Shown here: one piece after another, positions 37,700 through 49,360 of the stretch
Numbering within the stretch: position 1 is the first letter of the stretch
Layout: every line of letters starts with the position of its first letter
Made by a program: the position numbers and the translations under genes
Source of the DNA: Metallyticus violacea
Lineage: Eukaryota; Arthropoda; Insecta; Mantodea; Metallyticidae
DNA: 64,000 nucleotides
Assembly (NCBI GenBank): GCA_030762175.1
Contig: CM060834.1
Location: forward strand, 30,818,501 to 30,882,500
Direction: 5' to 3'
The notes under the pieces: generated by a model
What the model saw: the letters and a program-made list of their open reading frames with translations, nothing else
Database searches by the model: none
What the model was told of the DNA's origin: nothing

Positions 37700-37870
37700 T
37701 TCGTAAATATAAAATTGATAGGACGGGTAAATCGCTGTAATGGTGGCAAATCTTCTTTGATTCCAACAGAAAAAGAAATTTGTAAATGTAAATTTATAGC
37801 ATATTGTATGCATGGAGTAAATCATTGGAATGGTTGCAAATTTACGCCGGGAAAAAAAATATATCAGGAT
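37700..37870. repeat. Two-copy degenerate tandem repeat of about 92 bp
   Basis: GGTAAATCGCTGTAATGGTG at about 37724 and AGTAAATCATTGGAATGGTT at about 37816 are followed by GCAAAT, and each is preceded by an AAAT.TAAA.TT block. The minus-strand translation shows the same duplication (RRKFATIPMIYS and QRRFATITAIYP). Confidence 0.6.
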
Positions 37871-38209
37871 GTGAGGATTCAAAACCACTATCTTCACATT
37901 TATAGCATGACACTCTAACCGTTTGAACTATTATGCCGTTGCGCTTGAAATCCTTATTATCTAGCTATATATGTGCAAGTCACAAGCTTCGGCTCTCGCT
38001 GCTGTCGCTCCTCCGATGTTTCTTGTAAGGGAAAGTGAAGGAGGAAGCTGACTTTAGCGTCATGCTAGAACGCCTAAGCTACCGTCCTCTTCCATTCATA
38101 CGTTTCTCAACACCAATCTTAAAGACCCCTTCCAGACATATTACAGTGTATATGTTTATAATGCTACCAACATTTACACTACTAAAGTATACATGTCACA
38201 ATATACGCA

Positions 38210-38488
38210 CCGCCACGGGTGGCCGAGGTCGTTAAGGCGCGGACTTGTGAGCGGGAGGTCTGAAGTTCGAATGCAGAACCGTCCTCCCTGACTGAGGTTT
38301 TTTCCAGGTTTTCCTCAGTCCTCATAGCTGGCAAATGCTGGGGAGGTACCCTAAACTTAGGCCTGGAACTTTTCCGTCCTTAAAAAAATTCCTTCCTAAT
38401 ATATCATTTCATTTCATGTATCATCAGTGTCCACCGTCTGTGGTGCCTCAGTAGTAAAAAGGGGCGTTAAACACTATTAAAAAAAATA
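38210..38488 (+). mobile_element. tRNA-derived SINE (family A), full-length copy
   Basis: Box A TGGCCGAGGTCG (38220-38231), anticodon-side word GACTTGTGAGCGGGAGG, box B partly eroded (AGTTCGAATGC). The body and 3' part match the copy at 13092: CCAGGTTTTCCTCAGTCCTC, GGCAAATGCTGGGGAGGTAC, ATCAGTGTCCACCGTC and GGGCGTTAAACACTATT, ending in an A-rich tail. Confidence 0.92.
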
Positions 38489-41400
38489 TATTCGTTTTAA
38501 AAACTCATTGATTTTAATTTACATTTGCATTTGTAAGCTTTTTCACAAGCGCGGGTTTAAAGGAGAATAAGATAGCAAATATTAAATAATATTTTTCTAA
38601 TAGTGAAATTAACTATAAATCTGGGCAGTAGCAACTCATGAGTTCATATTCTGTGAAGGAGGAAGGATAAAAATAAAGAGGAAGGGGAAAAATAGCATAG
38701 TATTATCATTACAAAATGCTGATAGAACTAACACCACTTCCCTACTATTAACATGTTATGTTTAATTTATTCAAGTAACTTTGCAAAACTTACCAGCAAA
38801 GAAAAAAGTAATATCCTGAGTGTTATAAAACTCCAAGAGATATTTTTAAATACTCCAAATTGATCTACAAGCCTAACATTAATGGCATACTGAGATTTAT
38901 CTGTTATATCTGTGATTTCAACGGAAAAGGGGCATTTTGATTTCATTATCAATATAACATCGAATCTCTTCTTGAACTCCCTTGATTAGGCATCCTAAAT
39001 TTTTCTAAGTATTCCATTTCTCCATAATGTTGTTTTAGTTATAAATTTATATTTTTATTTAATATTAAATAAAATATAGCTTTTAAATTTACAAAATTAT
39101 TAGAAAATGGATTTTCAAGGGCCCCCCTACGGTAACCTTTTATTTGCATAATGTACTACTACGGTGTCCAATTACTGTTAACCTGAGAGCCATAAAAGTA
39201 TTTACTACCAGATGGCTGGCCCCATCCTAAGCTATTAAGTATTTTCAGCAGTACTTGAAATATTAGTAACATATCTGAAGGAGCTGGCATTTAATGCGAC
39301 AGATGAGGACGGTCGGCAAGACTCACAAGGGCACGAATGTCATCGATTCCTGTTGTTGCAAGAAGGAAAATATTCAGAAGAGAAATGTTTGTGAGGCAAC
39401 TTCTGTCCATATTCTTAATGAAAATGTACTTTCACATAAGTAGATGCTTATAAACATTGATGCAATTTTCTGCCCAAAGTTCCATGCAGTACGAAAACAT
39501 TTCTTGGAAAAGTTCTAACCTCTTTTTCCTTCTTATTTTGAAAGAAAGGATTTCAATGCCTTTTATGATTAATTCTATTAAGGAATGGCACAGTAATTTT
39601 AACCTTATAGTAAGTTGTTTATTTGAACAACCATTGTTGCGTTCATTGCGTGAAGCTGTTATTCTGCAGCATCGCTATACGCAGAAACGCAAAACTTGAA
39701 ATTGTTAGACTGCAATATACTGCAGAAACGCTTTTTAAGTAATTAATAACTTAATCATAATTTTAAAGGAAGATACAGAATTTTTTATTAGCCTACTCTT
39801 CTTTGGGTCAGACAGTAGCTTATGGGTCCGCTGGCAGTCTTTCGGACAGCCCAGTATTAATAACATTTAATAACGTTTTTAAAACATATTCAATGTTTTC
39901 CTATCATACACACACACCACATTTAAATTACCAATAAATCCACTGTTTATAAATATAACTCAGAAAACTGACTTTGCGGTTTGCTATCACGGGTCTCACG
40001 AACCAACTTCAGAAGCTGAGAACGGGTGAATGACCAGCATTAATAACCACGATAATCATACACAATCACTCACTCACTCAGTGTGAAATATAACAGCTTA
40101 TATGAGAGAATCTCAAATATATAACACATTAATTAAATAGTACATGAATGTTTAAGATTAGTAAAGAAAAAGTTTAATGTTTAAAATTTAAGGAAATGAG
40201 AACGAAGGGACAGGGAGTTCAGCTTCCCCTGCCTTCCCCTAAATATGGGTCAAAAGTACTCGAGTATTCCACTCTGTTGTTAGGATCAAGTATCCTTTAT
40301 GAGATAGCTTTCGAAGTCTTCAGAACAAATTTCCCCGAAGATTTGTAAGCCTAGACCTACATATTTTCCCATCTAATTTACCCTTTAGATTTTGCCTGCT
40401 CGAAACACGAAATTTCAAAATTTAGCAGTGGAGTTTGTGCTGTTAAATTCTGTGTAAACCAGACCAACTGAGAATACTTCTTCAAATGTCCAAAATGACT
40501 GTTGCGGTGTACCTATTTGTCCTTAAATATTATTACTATTATTATTGTTGTTATTGAGGAAACCCGCCTTGATGTAAAAGTAAACACTGGCGGAAGCGGA
40601 TGAATGACCCTCTCAGGACTTACCAATGAAAACAAAGAACTCTGCTCCGCAAACAGCGACGTCGTTCTATTGTTTGCGCGCACGAGGGCGTTCCTAATCC
40701 GGCGCCCTCTACTGGCAACAAATGTTCGCTCGTCAGAACGCTCCTTTTAATTATGTTTCACATGCGATTAGTGCCGGTCCGCTCGCAGCGCTTGAATATT
40801 ATTACAATAGGAATAGCGTGCGCAGATATCTAAAATTGGTAGTCATTTCTATCGGCTCACAACGCATACAGTCCGATGAAACGTTTTGTTAGTGTTTATG
40901 TACACGGTGGACAAAGGATATATTCATAGTTTGTGTGTAATTATATTAGTGTTTTGTTCAGTCTTTCATTTAGTATTTCTCTGCCGGAAGGCAATCTAGA
41001 GCGGAATATTACGTCCAGTATTGGAATATTTTTGCCTTACTTTGTGGATTATTTTGCATTACTCTGGTTGCACTGTGAGCAGATGATCTATTTTACACTT
41101 TATACAGAAAATTGAACAGCATTCAAATGAAACGCACATCACATTATAGCCACTAACTACAATTAAATCTACAACAGTTTTTTAGAATATGAAATTCATA
41201 ACTTTCATCTAGTAGGAAAGGTCGAGGAACAAGACACCTTTACAGAAATATTTAAGTGGCTCAGAAAAGAGTAAAAATGGCGAAATGTTTAAAATTTACT
41301 TTCTTAGATATTAAAATCAATTGAATATCATCCATTTAATGACCTATATGTCATACAGTTTTCTAACTGACAAATGTGTTAAAATTAAAAATGTATATGT

Positions 41401-44214
41401 ATTCTGCATAGGCGAGCCTCGATTAGGAACTCCCAAACTGCTGATATTTTCTAAACTTCATGCTCAAGAGACGCATTTGATAAATTTATGGAATTAATGA
41501 TGTGCCAACCTCTGAATACACGCAGTACCTTTATAAACACTTTGATGTATCTAGTTGATCTAGTATGGAGCTTGTAGAATAATAACATGTTCCATTTAAT
41601 GGGGCCGGAACGTATTGAAATGCTTTCTTTATTGCATGATTCTCGAAAATATTGTTTTTATCACTCAAAATACGTATTTTCTCAGAATTTAATATAATAA
41701 GGTGCTTCAAATTTTCAGGAAATACACATAGAGAATGACATAACCGTATAGTAAAATTCATTACATATAAAAGTAATATTTATGCAATAAAAGCATAAAA
41801 AAACTTTTAGTTAAAGCTTTTATTAATAACATATAATAATGTCAGCCTTCAACTCAACATAAATATTCTGAAAATGCGTTAAAAGTGCATGCCTTTTCTG
41901 GTTTAATGATACCTTTCTTTACGTGTTACATTGCTATATTAGTTTCCCATTTGCTTTCGTGTGGTGTTTCATATAAAGTAACTTTTGGCGACAAAGATTG
42001 CTCGTTTCTGTGCGTTACGACCATATGACTATTACATCCGCTCCGCATTGATGCAGCCACACTTCCAAATGAAGTGAAGTTTATGGGTAAAGAGGCATTC
42101 GATTTTCTCGTTTCAGATTGTAAAAGGAGGCGTGACGTGTACCACGCATCGCTTTTCGTGTAATGTTTAGTTATTTTTGCTGTCATAAAAGGAAAATTTT
42201 TTCACTGAAGTGACCTTCACACAAGTCATTCTATGATTTCATAAAAACAGTAAAAAGGTGGAAGCTATGATTATGCACGGTAGTCATAATGCAATAGTCG
42301 ATGAATTAGGCATTTTAACTTGTACAATTTCGCAATTATTCCTTATTAATAAATTATTTTAATTACATTAATATTACAATGAAGCATACACCACAAAACA
42401 TGTATATGGAAACCGCTGCTCTATAATATTATCGGAAAAAATTTTTATCATTTTGTCTATCATTAACAAGAGCATAATGCTGTTATTTCAAAAGATGAGT
42501 TGTGCATTATATTTTGCGTTGCTATAAGTTTGAACTTATATTTAGACAAGCTTTGAGCTATTTTCTTTCAGCGTTTAATGTAATAATGATGTAATTGTAC
42601 TTGCTATGTAAAATAGCAAGTACAATTGTACATCTCTGTAATTAAGGGATAGTGATGGTAAGATAAAGTTTCGATATTTCCATCCTTTGCGTTTTTCTCA
42701 ATGTGCATTGCTCACGAAAGGTCAGAGAATGACATTTATATGACATAATTTTTATTTAGCATGGATATCAAAGATATTTTGTGTAACGCTCCTTTGTGAG
42801 ATTCCATCTAGCACTCAACAAACTTTAATCGGTCACAAAAATTAATGGACATTCAGAATCTAAATGTAACTAAACATCGGATAATTCAACCAATATGGAA
42901 ATAATATCCTCCTCTGGTTCCATGTTATTTATCTCGAGCACCTGATAACAACATGAATATGTTCATCATCAATTGTGGAGAAACTGAAAGGCGGGTCATT
43001 TCATGTCAAGTGATTCAGCACAAATCATCTTTGAACTTGATATTTGCACAAATCTCATTTAGTATTTGCTTTATCATAATTCAAAATTATAATAAACTTG
43101 CAAAATTTAACATTCCCGAAATTGTTTATTAGTAAGAGCAAGTTTAACACACGCTGTTTGGGAGTACGCCATTTCAATATATTAAACTGATAAGTGAAGT
43201 CAAGTTATAGAGAATTGTTTGCTCGTTTCTGGTAATTGTAATATTTAAGCTCAATTATTTATCTACTATTAAATACTGTGGCAAATGGGGGCTTAATAAA
43301 GGGAATTAATAAATAAATAAAACACTAATAATGAGGCCCATCATTATTACAACAGTAAAGTATTCTCGGAGTCAACAATTGCGAGCTAATTGCACACCAC
43401 TCACCTGGCGTGTGTGAAAGAAGGAAAAGTCAAGCTCCGCGCATGCGTGCAGCTGCAATTTTTTTGGGGGGGGGTTCGTAAGGAAGCGTCAGTCAGCGTT
43501 GCCAACTCTACGAATTTATCCGTAGATCTACCGGTTTCTTGTCGTCATCTATGAGTACACGGATTTTAAAACTGAACCTACGCATTTTAGATAATATTAT
43601 GTAAGTGGCAGCTCGATATTTCAACATTTCATTTTAGTATTTTTAGTGAACTCGAGACATAAATATTATATTAACAGATTAGTTAGCCACGATACCAATT
43701 GGCATATTTAAATAATTAAGACATCATCAAATCGGGTGCGTTGTCTTTGTCTGCCTAAGCCTGCCTGTAATGGGGAGCCAAGCTGCATTGTTGCTTTCAA
43801 CTTGGAGCAATTTAAAATTGATTATTACGGTAAGGGCGGGTCTTCAGTTCATCTCATCGCTCTCAGTTTCAGTTGTGAAGTATGTTTCACGGAAAGTGTG
43901 GAGGTTGTGTTTTTGCTTTATTAGCTTTTTACATTTTATTATTAATACTGTGCACTTAATTTTTTTTATGAAGAACATACCACATTAAAACTGAATTAAC
44001 AAAGACCGTCAATACTGATAGTAATTTACTTGTAGTATTACACAGTATACAGAGCCTTCATTTGGACGCCTGCCCTGTTTCCAACCGGTTCTGTCCCCCC
44101 TCCACTTCCCCGCCTCGCCACATGCCTGTTAATCATTTTACGCAAAGTCTTTGTGTTGTATAGAAGTCGAACGTTGCGAGACAATGTTTTTAAGTGTTAT
44201 AGTGTGTTAGTGCT
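38489..44214. other. Non-coding stretch, no genes recognised
   Basis: About 5.7 kb. The piece 40560-40790 is GC-richer than its surroundings. A frame of 86 codons at 41926-42186 (minus) has no recognisable domain. A hairpin at 42591-42631 is listed separately. 43490-43620 has weak similarity to the inverse of 45770-45875. Confidence 0.5.
42591..42631. repeat. Perfect-arm hairpin
   Basis: ATTGTACTTGCTAT (42594-42607) and ATAGCAAGTACAAT (42613-42626) pair completely around the 5-base loop GTAAA, and the pairing extends partly outward. The stem is too short for a usual microRNA precursor. Confidence 0.7.
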
Positions 44215-44850
44215 GTTATAATGTCAAAATGTCCACATAATTTAGTACACAAAATCTTCATGTATGATTCCTATGTGACGAAAAAGTCATATACAGAAGG
44301 CGATTTATAGACAGATTCCCTGCTGTTCGTGAGCCTCACAGAGAGACGGTTCGCACTCTTGTGAATAGATTTCCGAAACTGTTCGTGATAAGAAACCGAA
44401 AGTAATACGCTGTATTCTTAAGACGAAAAATTCGATGACATAGAAGAATAGTTAGAACAAAGTCGAAAGAAATCCGAGAAAGCTTTCACAGAAACCAGGA
44501 ATTTCAAAAATCTCGACTTGAAATGCCACTAAACTTGATTAATAATTGTAACCACGCGATAATGTGAATAGATTGATTTCTGCTATTGAGAGTTGGAGAA
44601 TGATAATGTTCGCTTTATTGACCCACGTTTTATTTTTCATATGTTTAATTTTTACGGACGAAGTATGGTTTTATTTACATGGCCATTTAGCGACACAAAA
44701 CAATAGATATTGGAGTGCAGAAAAACATGGACTTGTAAATAAATGTCATTACATGACAAAAAAATAGTGTTTGGTGTGCTCTGAATGCTTACAGAAATCT
44801 ATCATATTTAATTTAAGGGACTATGAATAACCACTTCGTCGGCAAACAGC
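44215..44850 (+). pseudogene. DUF4817-type mariner transposase pseudogene
   Basis: Plus-strand pieces in family order: MSKCPHNLVHKIF (44221), RFIDRFPAVREPHRETVRTL followed by VNRF (about 44300-44375), the HTH region; then RNPRKLSQKPGISKIST-like sequence near 44470. In a later frame FTDEVWFYLHGHLATQNNRY (44651-44710) carries the first catalytic Asp, followed by WSAEKHGLVNKCHYMTKK and, after a stop, VFGVL (compare GVWCA). Beyond about 44800 the similarity fades: the parts with the second and third catalytic residues are missing. Stops and frameshifts show it is dead. The family is the same as at 12512-13843 but the copies are far diverged. Confidence 0.82.
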
Positions 44851-44949
44851 ATGCTTGCCGGTGCAAACCAAATCTTCGTTAAGCCGGCAACTCGTTCAAA
44901 AGAGGGTTCTGTAGTATTATACACTATTCTTGTTCTTGATACCTACCAG

Positions 44950-45487
44950 TAGTAGTATATATAGTATATATACTATATATAAGCATAAGGTATTTATATA
45001 TAATATAAATGAAAAATAAAAATAAAGTAACACTATTAACAATGTAACAAATTAACAGTAATAATAAAAGCAGATAAGGATAAAACACTGAGAAAAAGTC
45101 ACACTTGAAATTGCATAACATTACCTTGGATAGGTGTCATGGTATAAGATGTAATAAACAATAAAGTCTATTAGAAAACACAGAGAAAGTAAAAAAAAAT
45201 AAAATTAAAAGAATGATAGATAAATAGTAAAGAAGTCAAAAGCAAAACAAGCAAAAGCAAAACACGTAAAAGCAAATAAAGCTTAATAAGCAAAGTTAAA
45301 AGCAACACCAGAGGTGCAAACAATATAAATGAAAAATAAAAATAAAGTAACACTATTAACAATGTAACACATTAACAGTAATAATAAAAGTAGAATAGGA
45401 TAAACACTTGGAAAAAGTCACACTTGAAATTGCAAGTGTGACTTTTTCTCAGTGTTTTATCCTTATTTACTTTTATTATTACTGTTA

Positions 45488-45489
<2 letters not shown>
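44950..45489. repeat. Direct repeat plus long imperfect palindrome
   Basis: A segment of about 112 bp (45004-45117) recurs at 45325-45436: both read ATAAATGAAAAATAAAAATA, then AGTAACACTATTAACAATGT and an AAAAAGTCACACTTGAAATTGC-type end (given in parts). The second copy is followed at once by an inverted copy of its own end, so 45371-45426 and 45433-45489 form arms of about 56 bp around a 6-base centre. A smaller AT palindrome lies at about 44952-44980. Confidence 0.85.
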
Positions 45490-45558
<69 letters not shown>

Positions 45559-45559
45559 T
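45490..45559. repeat. (TA)n(CA)n compound microsatellite
   Basis: TA run from 45490 to about 45546 passing into CA up to 45559. It abuts the right arm of the palindrome. Confidence 0.97.
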
Positions 45560-45974
45560 GAATAGAACCCTTACCCTCAGCCCTCTTTTCCTTTACTCAC
45601 CCACCTCCCCAACCCCCCTCTCTTCTGTATAGCCATTAACCTTCCTTGTCGGGTCTTCGCTAAAAATATTCCAGAATTGTGTGCCAACAGTACCTGATAT
45701 ACTGTTAATACATTTTTATATGCTTCATCTTCCGTTGCTATCTAGATTAAACCACAGTTAAAAAAATTCGTGATATGCTATGCAAAATATACCGATTTTT
45801 ATATTTGATATACGGATTTTTCAGAACTCAATTACGGACTTTCACAGGAAAAGGGCTGGCAACGCTGTGTCAGTCTATCGAGAGATGTTACAGGGTCAAG
45901 GAACACAATGCTTCTCCCTGGCCATCATAACAACTTCCTCCAGATCATATTCTTATTACATCACTGTGAGCTGA

Positions 45975-46021
45975 TAACAATAACAACAACAATAATAATA
46001 TTAATAATAATAATAATAACA

Positions 46022-46066
<45 letters not shown>
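45975..46066. repeat. (AAT)n microsatellite
   Basis: Imperfect AAC/AAT triplets becoming a clean AAT run at about 46025-46066. Confidence 0.95.
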
Positions 46067-46310
46067 GCTGCAGTAGCATCATGTTCTCAACTGTCAGTTC
46101 ATTGTATGATTTGTGTTTCTCGTCCCTTAACGTACATTTTACAGAGATTAGAACTGGAGTACGCTCCTAGTATCTAGCCATTTGCTTAGATAGCTGTAGG
46201 AAAAATGAGGAAATAAGCGGAGGTGCTCTTTCGGGCCTGCGACAATACTTTCAGTAATATTGTTTGCGAAATTTTGAGATTTGACACCTATGAAATAAAC
46301 TACGTTTATT

Positions 46311-46370
46311 GAATGAATAAATGAATGAATGGGCGAGTGAATGAATGAATGAATGAATGAATGAATGAAT
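46311..46370. repeat. (AATG)n microsatellite, probable LINE tail
   Basis: GAAT tetramers, interrupted once by GGGCGAGTG. On the minus strand it directly follows AATAAA and the probable LINE 3' region, a typical position for a LINE tail repeat. Confidence 0.9.
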
Positions 46371-47045
46371 TTATTGATCTTAATATTTTTATAAAATATT
46401 ATTACATTTTTACAATTCAAATTCAAAAAAGAACTTTCCAAAAAAAGAGAACTAACATTCTAGCTAGAAGTTAGCTCTTGCAAATATAAACTAAATATAA
46501 ACAAAAATAATATTATTTTTTCTTGCAATTAAAGTTTGCAGGGAAAAAATTAATAGTAAATGCATATAAATAAAACCAATTTCATACAATTTCACAAACA
46601 AGTAAACATATTAAAATCAAAGTACGCAATTTCTCTTTCCATGTTCTCAGTTCATGTAAACTTACTACAGTTAATGCATTTTTAAACTTCTCACTTGCTC
46701 TTTATGGAGATGCATTCCTTCCGTACCCCATTACAATTAACCCCAGGTTGAGTATGTAATGGGGACCTATATTCACTCCTAAATAGTGCAATTGTGAACA
46801 TTGTTGTTTCCATTTACCTTAACCACCTTCGATAAGCATTTTTGTCTCACCTTGCCTGTGTATTTCCCCAGTTCCTTAACGTAGTCATCTGATTTTAAAT
46901 TTAAAATTCTTCCACCTCTTATTTCATCCGGTAAATGTTCCCACTTTCGTAATAGGAACTGTTCCCTCCAAAACTTGTTTTGCTTACGTTCTAATATATA
47001 ATGCCAAGTGCTATCTGATGTTTCACACATAGAACATATCTCCTT
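46371..47045 (-). mobile_element. Probable LINE 3' end with truncated ORF
   Basis: On the minus strand a frame from about 47036 reads CSMCETSDSTWHYILERKQN, a C-x2-C...H arrangement like the Cys/His knuckle near the end of jockey- or R1-type LINE polyproteins, and continues to a stop at 46779. The 3' region then runs to GATCAATAAATTCATTC and the ATTC tail at 46370-46311. No reverse transcriptase motif is inside, so this would be a strongly 5'-truncated copy. Evidence is structural; the family is not established. Confidence 0.4.
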
Positions 47046-49059
47046 ATTATATCAATTCTTTATTCCACTTATATATTACTCCTGTTATAAATCATGTAGG
47101 CCTTACCGTCCTACCTTATCACGGATTTCAATACATCTTTTTCTTCCTCACACATTCTAAATGCGCTTATTAGTATGAGAAAACTTAAAGATTCAGTTGA
47201 TTAGTGCAAACAAAAACACTTCTTTAATGTAGTAGTATAAATTTCCAAAAAATGTTAGAGGCTATTGAGGTCCCAACTTTAAAATTGTAGATGCAATCTC
47301 AAAATATCAAAGTATAAAAATTAAGCCTTTTTTTTTATTTTGACTTCATAATCTGATGTAGTTTTCCTCAAATTAGTCCTCTTAAATATTAAATGAAAAC
47401 CTTTGAAATCCGAGCAAAATTATTTGTATTTCATGCAAGTATCTTTAACCAGAAGGCAAATTGTGATACTTTCAGGTATGACCAAAACGACATCACTTTT
47501 AAATTTTCATATTCTTATAAATAAAAACTGGGATGAGATGAAATTAGAAAATTATGTTGAGTATATTGGCTTACCATATTTAATAAAAGTAAAGTAAAGT
47601 AAAAAAGTATCTAAAAATTGGATCACTTGATATGGAAAGACTTGTCCCGTGTAACCCTGGTAACAAAACTTTCAAGGCTGTCTATATATTTGGAGTATGT
47701 TAAGCTGATAAGCACTAAAAAGACAACAGTATGCATTTTGCATTTTGAAGTAAAGGATCATCGAGAAGTCATTCCCCAGCCATTATGTAGACGAGATTTC
47801 ACTAAAGAAGCGAATTCGGATAGCAGCACGAACACGCGCCGAGTTATAGCTACTGTGTTCATTTCTCCACCAAAGCAAACACATACCCCAAGTTCAAACC
47901 TTACCAACGGTGGGAGAATTACCTGCTAAAACCCGGTTTAGAAGGAAGGAATGAATGTCAAAAATATGGGAGTACCATTTTCTCCTGCGTGGTGCAGACC
48001 AGCCGAGTGAGGAGGAACTTGTCGATGACACTGGTTATAACACTGAGAAATCGCCATAGACGCTGTGTCAATCGTTTTGTGCTTCGTATCAAGAAACATA
48101 TGTTCGACGAAAAGAAAAGAGATACATTTTGGAGTATTCACGTTTATACACCTTTCTCTATTTCTTGAAAAATATGATTGAGAAAAGATTGCGAGATAAT
48201 AGTATCGTTCTACGTTTATAAGAATTCTATTTGTAAAGATCTTTATTTGTTTCAGGAATGACTGCATTTGTGTAGGAAGAACGCCACTGTTCTGTTTATG
48301 TTAAATTTGAAACTTAGATCGTCGGAACGCAGGGGACATTACAGTATATACACTCTTCGTTAAAAATTCTATTATGAAGCGCAAAAAATGCAGAGCTGTT
48401 CTTAATACCAAGATGTATGATAAATTTTAAACCTGATATGTTATATGCTGTGTGCGGGAATTTTAACCACAACTTTCTTCAGTGTTGCTGAAAACTGTTG
48501 ATTGCAGATTGAAATTCTTATCCCTCGTATCGTAACACGCTATGCCGAGGGTAAGTAATAGCAAAAATATTTTCATAGTTATAAATAGATAATAGATATA
48601 CGTAAATTTCGAGAATGTTGCGCCAACATGAAGGCACATTGCTGTAGTTGCCTATAATCTTCATTTGCAACTATTCTTCAAAAAATCATATCATTTTTTA
48701 AGCATAGTGATCTCCAGTGATATTCTAGAACAGTATTAATCTCTAAACTCTAAGAGATAGCCAAGCATTTTGGCTGCAAGTATTGGACCGCTGGTTTGGA
48801 AATTTTCTACGGTACACTGCAGATGTCTATGAGTGGCTAGAAGATGGGAGTTGATGGTGCCGTAGGGTTCATTCATAACAGGCGAGAAACTTTCATCTAA
48901 ACGAACATACTTCAAAGGTTGTTAACTTTAATTGGGTTGAGGATACTTTGGTATCCCAGTCTTGCTCAACAGCTGCCCGTTTGTGTCTACTCCCCCAGTT
49001 GGGGGCACCTCCAGGAGGAAAGGATGAGGTAAGGGAGGTAGGCTTATGGAACTAACCTC
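47046..49059. other. Non-coding stretch, no genes recognised
   Basis: About 2 kb. Frames of 103 codons (47618-47929, plus) and 109 codons (47938-48267, minus) show no domain I can support. 48930-49040 is GC-richer and may be part of an unidentified repeat. Confidence 0.45.
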
Positions 49060-49360
49060 AAAAAAGTTCGAGCCTCTCAACAGGACCAGACATTGGGGCA
49101 GAAATCTTTCCAGAAATCCTTTTGAAAGTGCAAGTCACTGTCACACCACCTCCCCCTGGCACTTTGGACTGTGTAGCGGAACCAATGGAATGAAATGATA
49201 TGAAATGGAAAATTTGAGAGCGGAAAATTCGCAGAAAGTAAAGATCATCCCAACATTCGCCTAAACTACAACAGGTTAGGAGGGCGAGCCCCAAGGAACT
49301 TGAACCACAGACCTTCCAAATGAGAGTCTTAAGCGTTCCGGTCTGAGCCACCCTGCTTGT
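49060..49360 (-). mobile_element. tRNA-derived SINE (family C)
   Basis: On the minus strand the head reads GGGTGGCTCAGACCGGAACG (box A TGGCTCAGACCGG) and TGTGGTTCAAGTTCCTTGG (box B GGTTCAAGTTCC), about 40 bp apart as in a tRNA gene, but there is no full cloverleaf. A body of about 230 bp follows. Its sequence differs from families A and B. Only one copy was found in the window. Confidence 0.65.

Noticed and set aside
46311..46370. CRISPR-like regular repeat
   Set aside because: Simple tetranucleotide microsatellite in a eukaryotic genome.
47618..47929. Possible THAP-like zinc finger (VCILHF) in a 103-codon frame
   Set aside because: Only one short word fits and the other Cys/His ligands are not in place.
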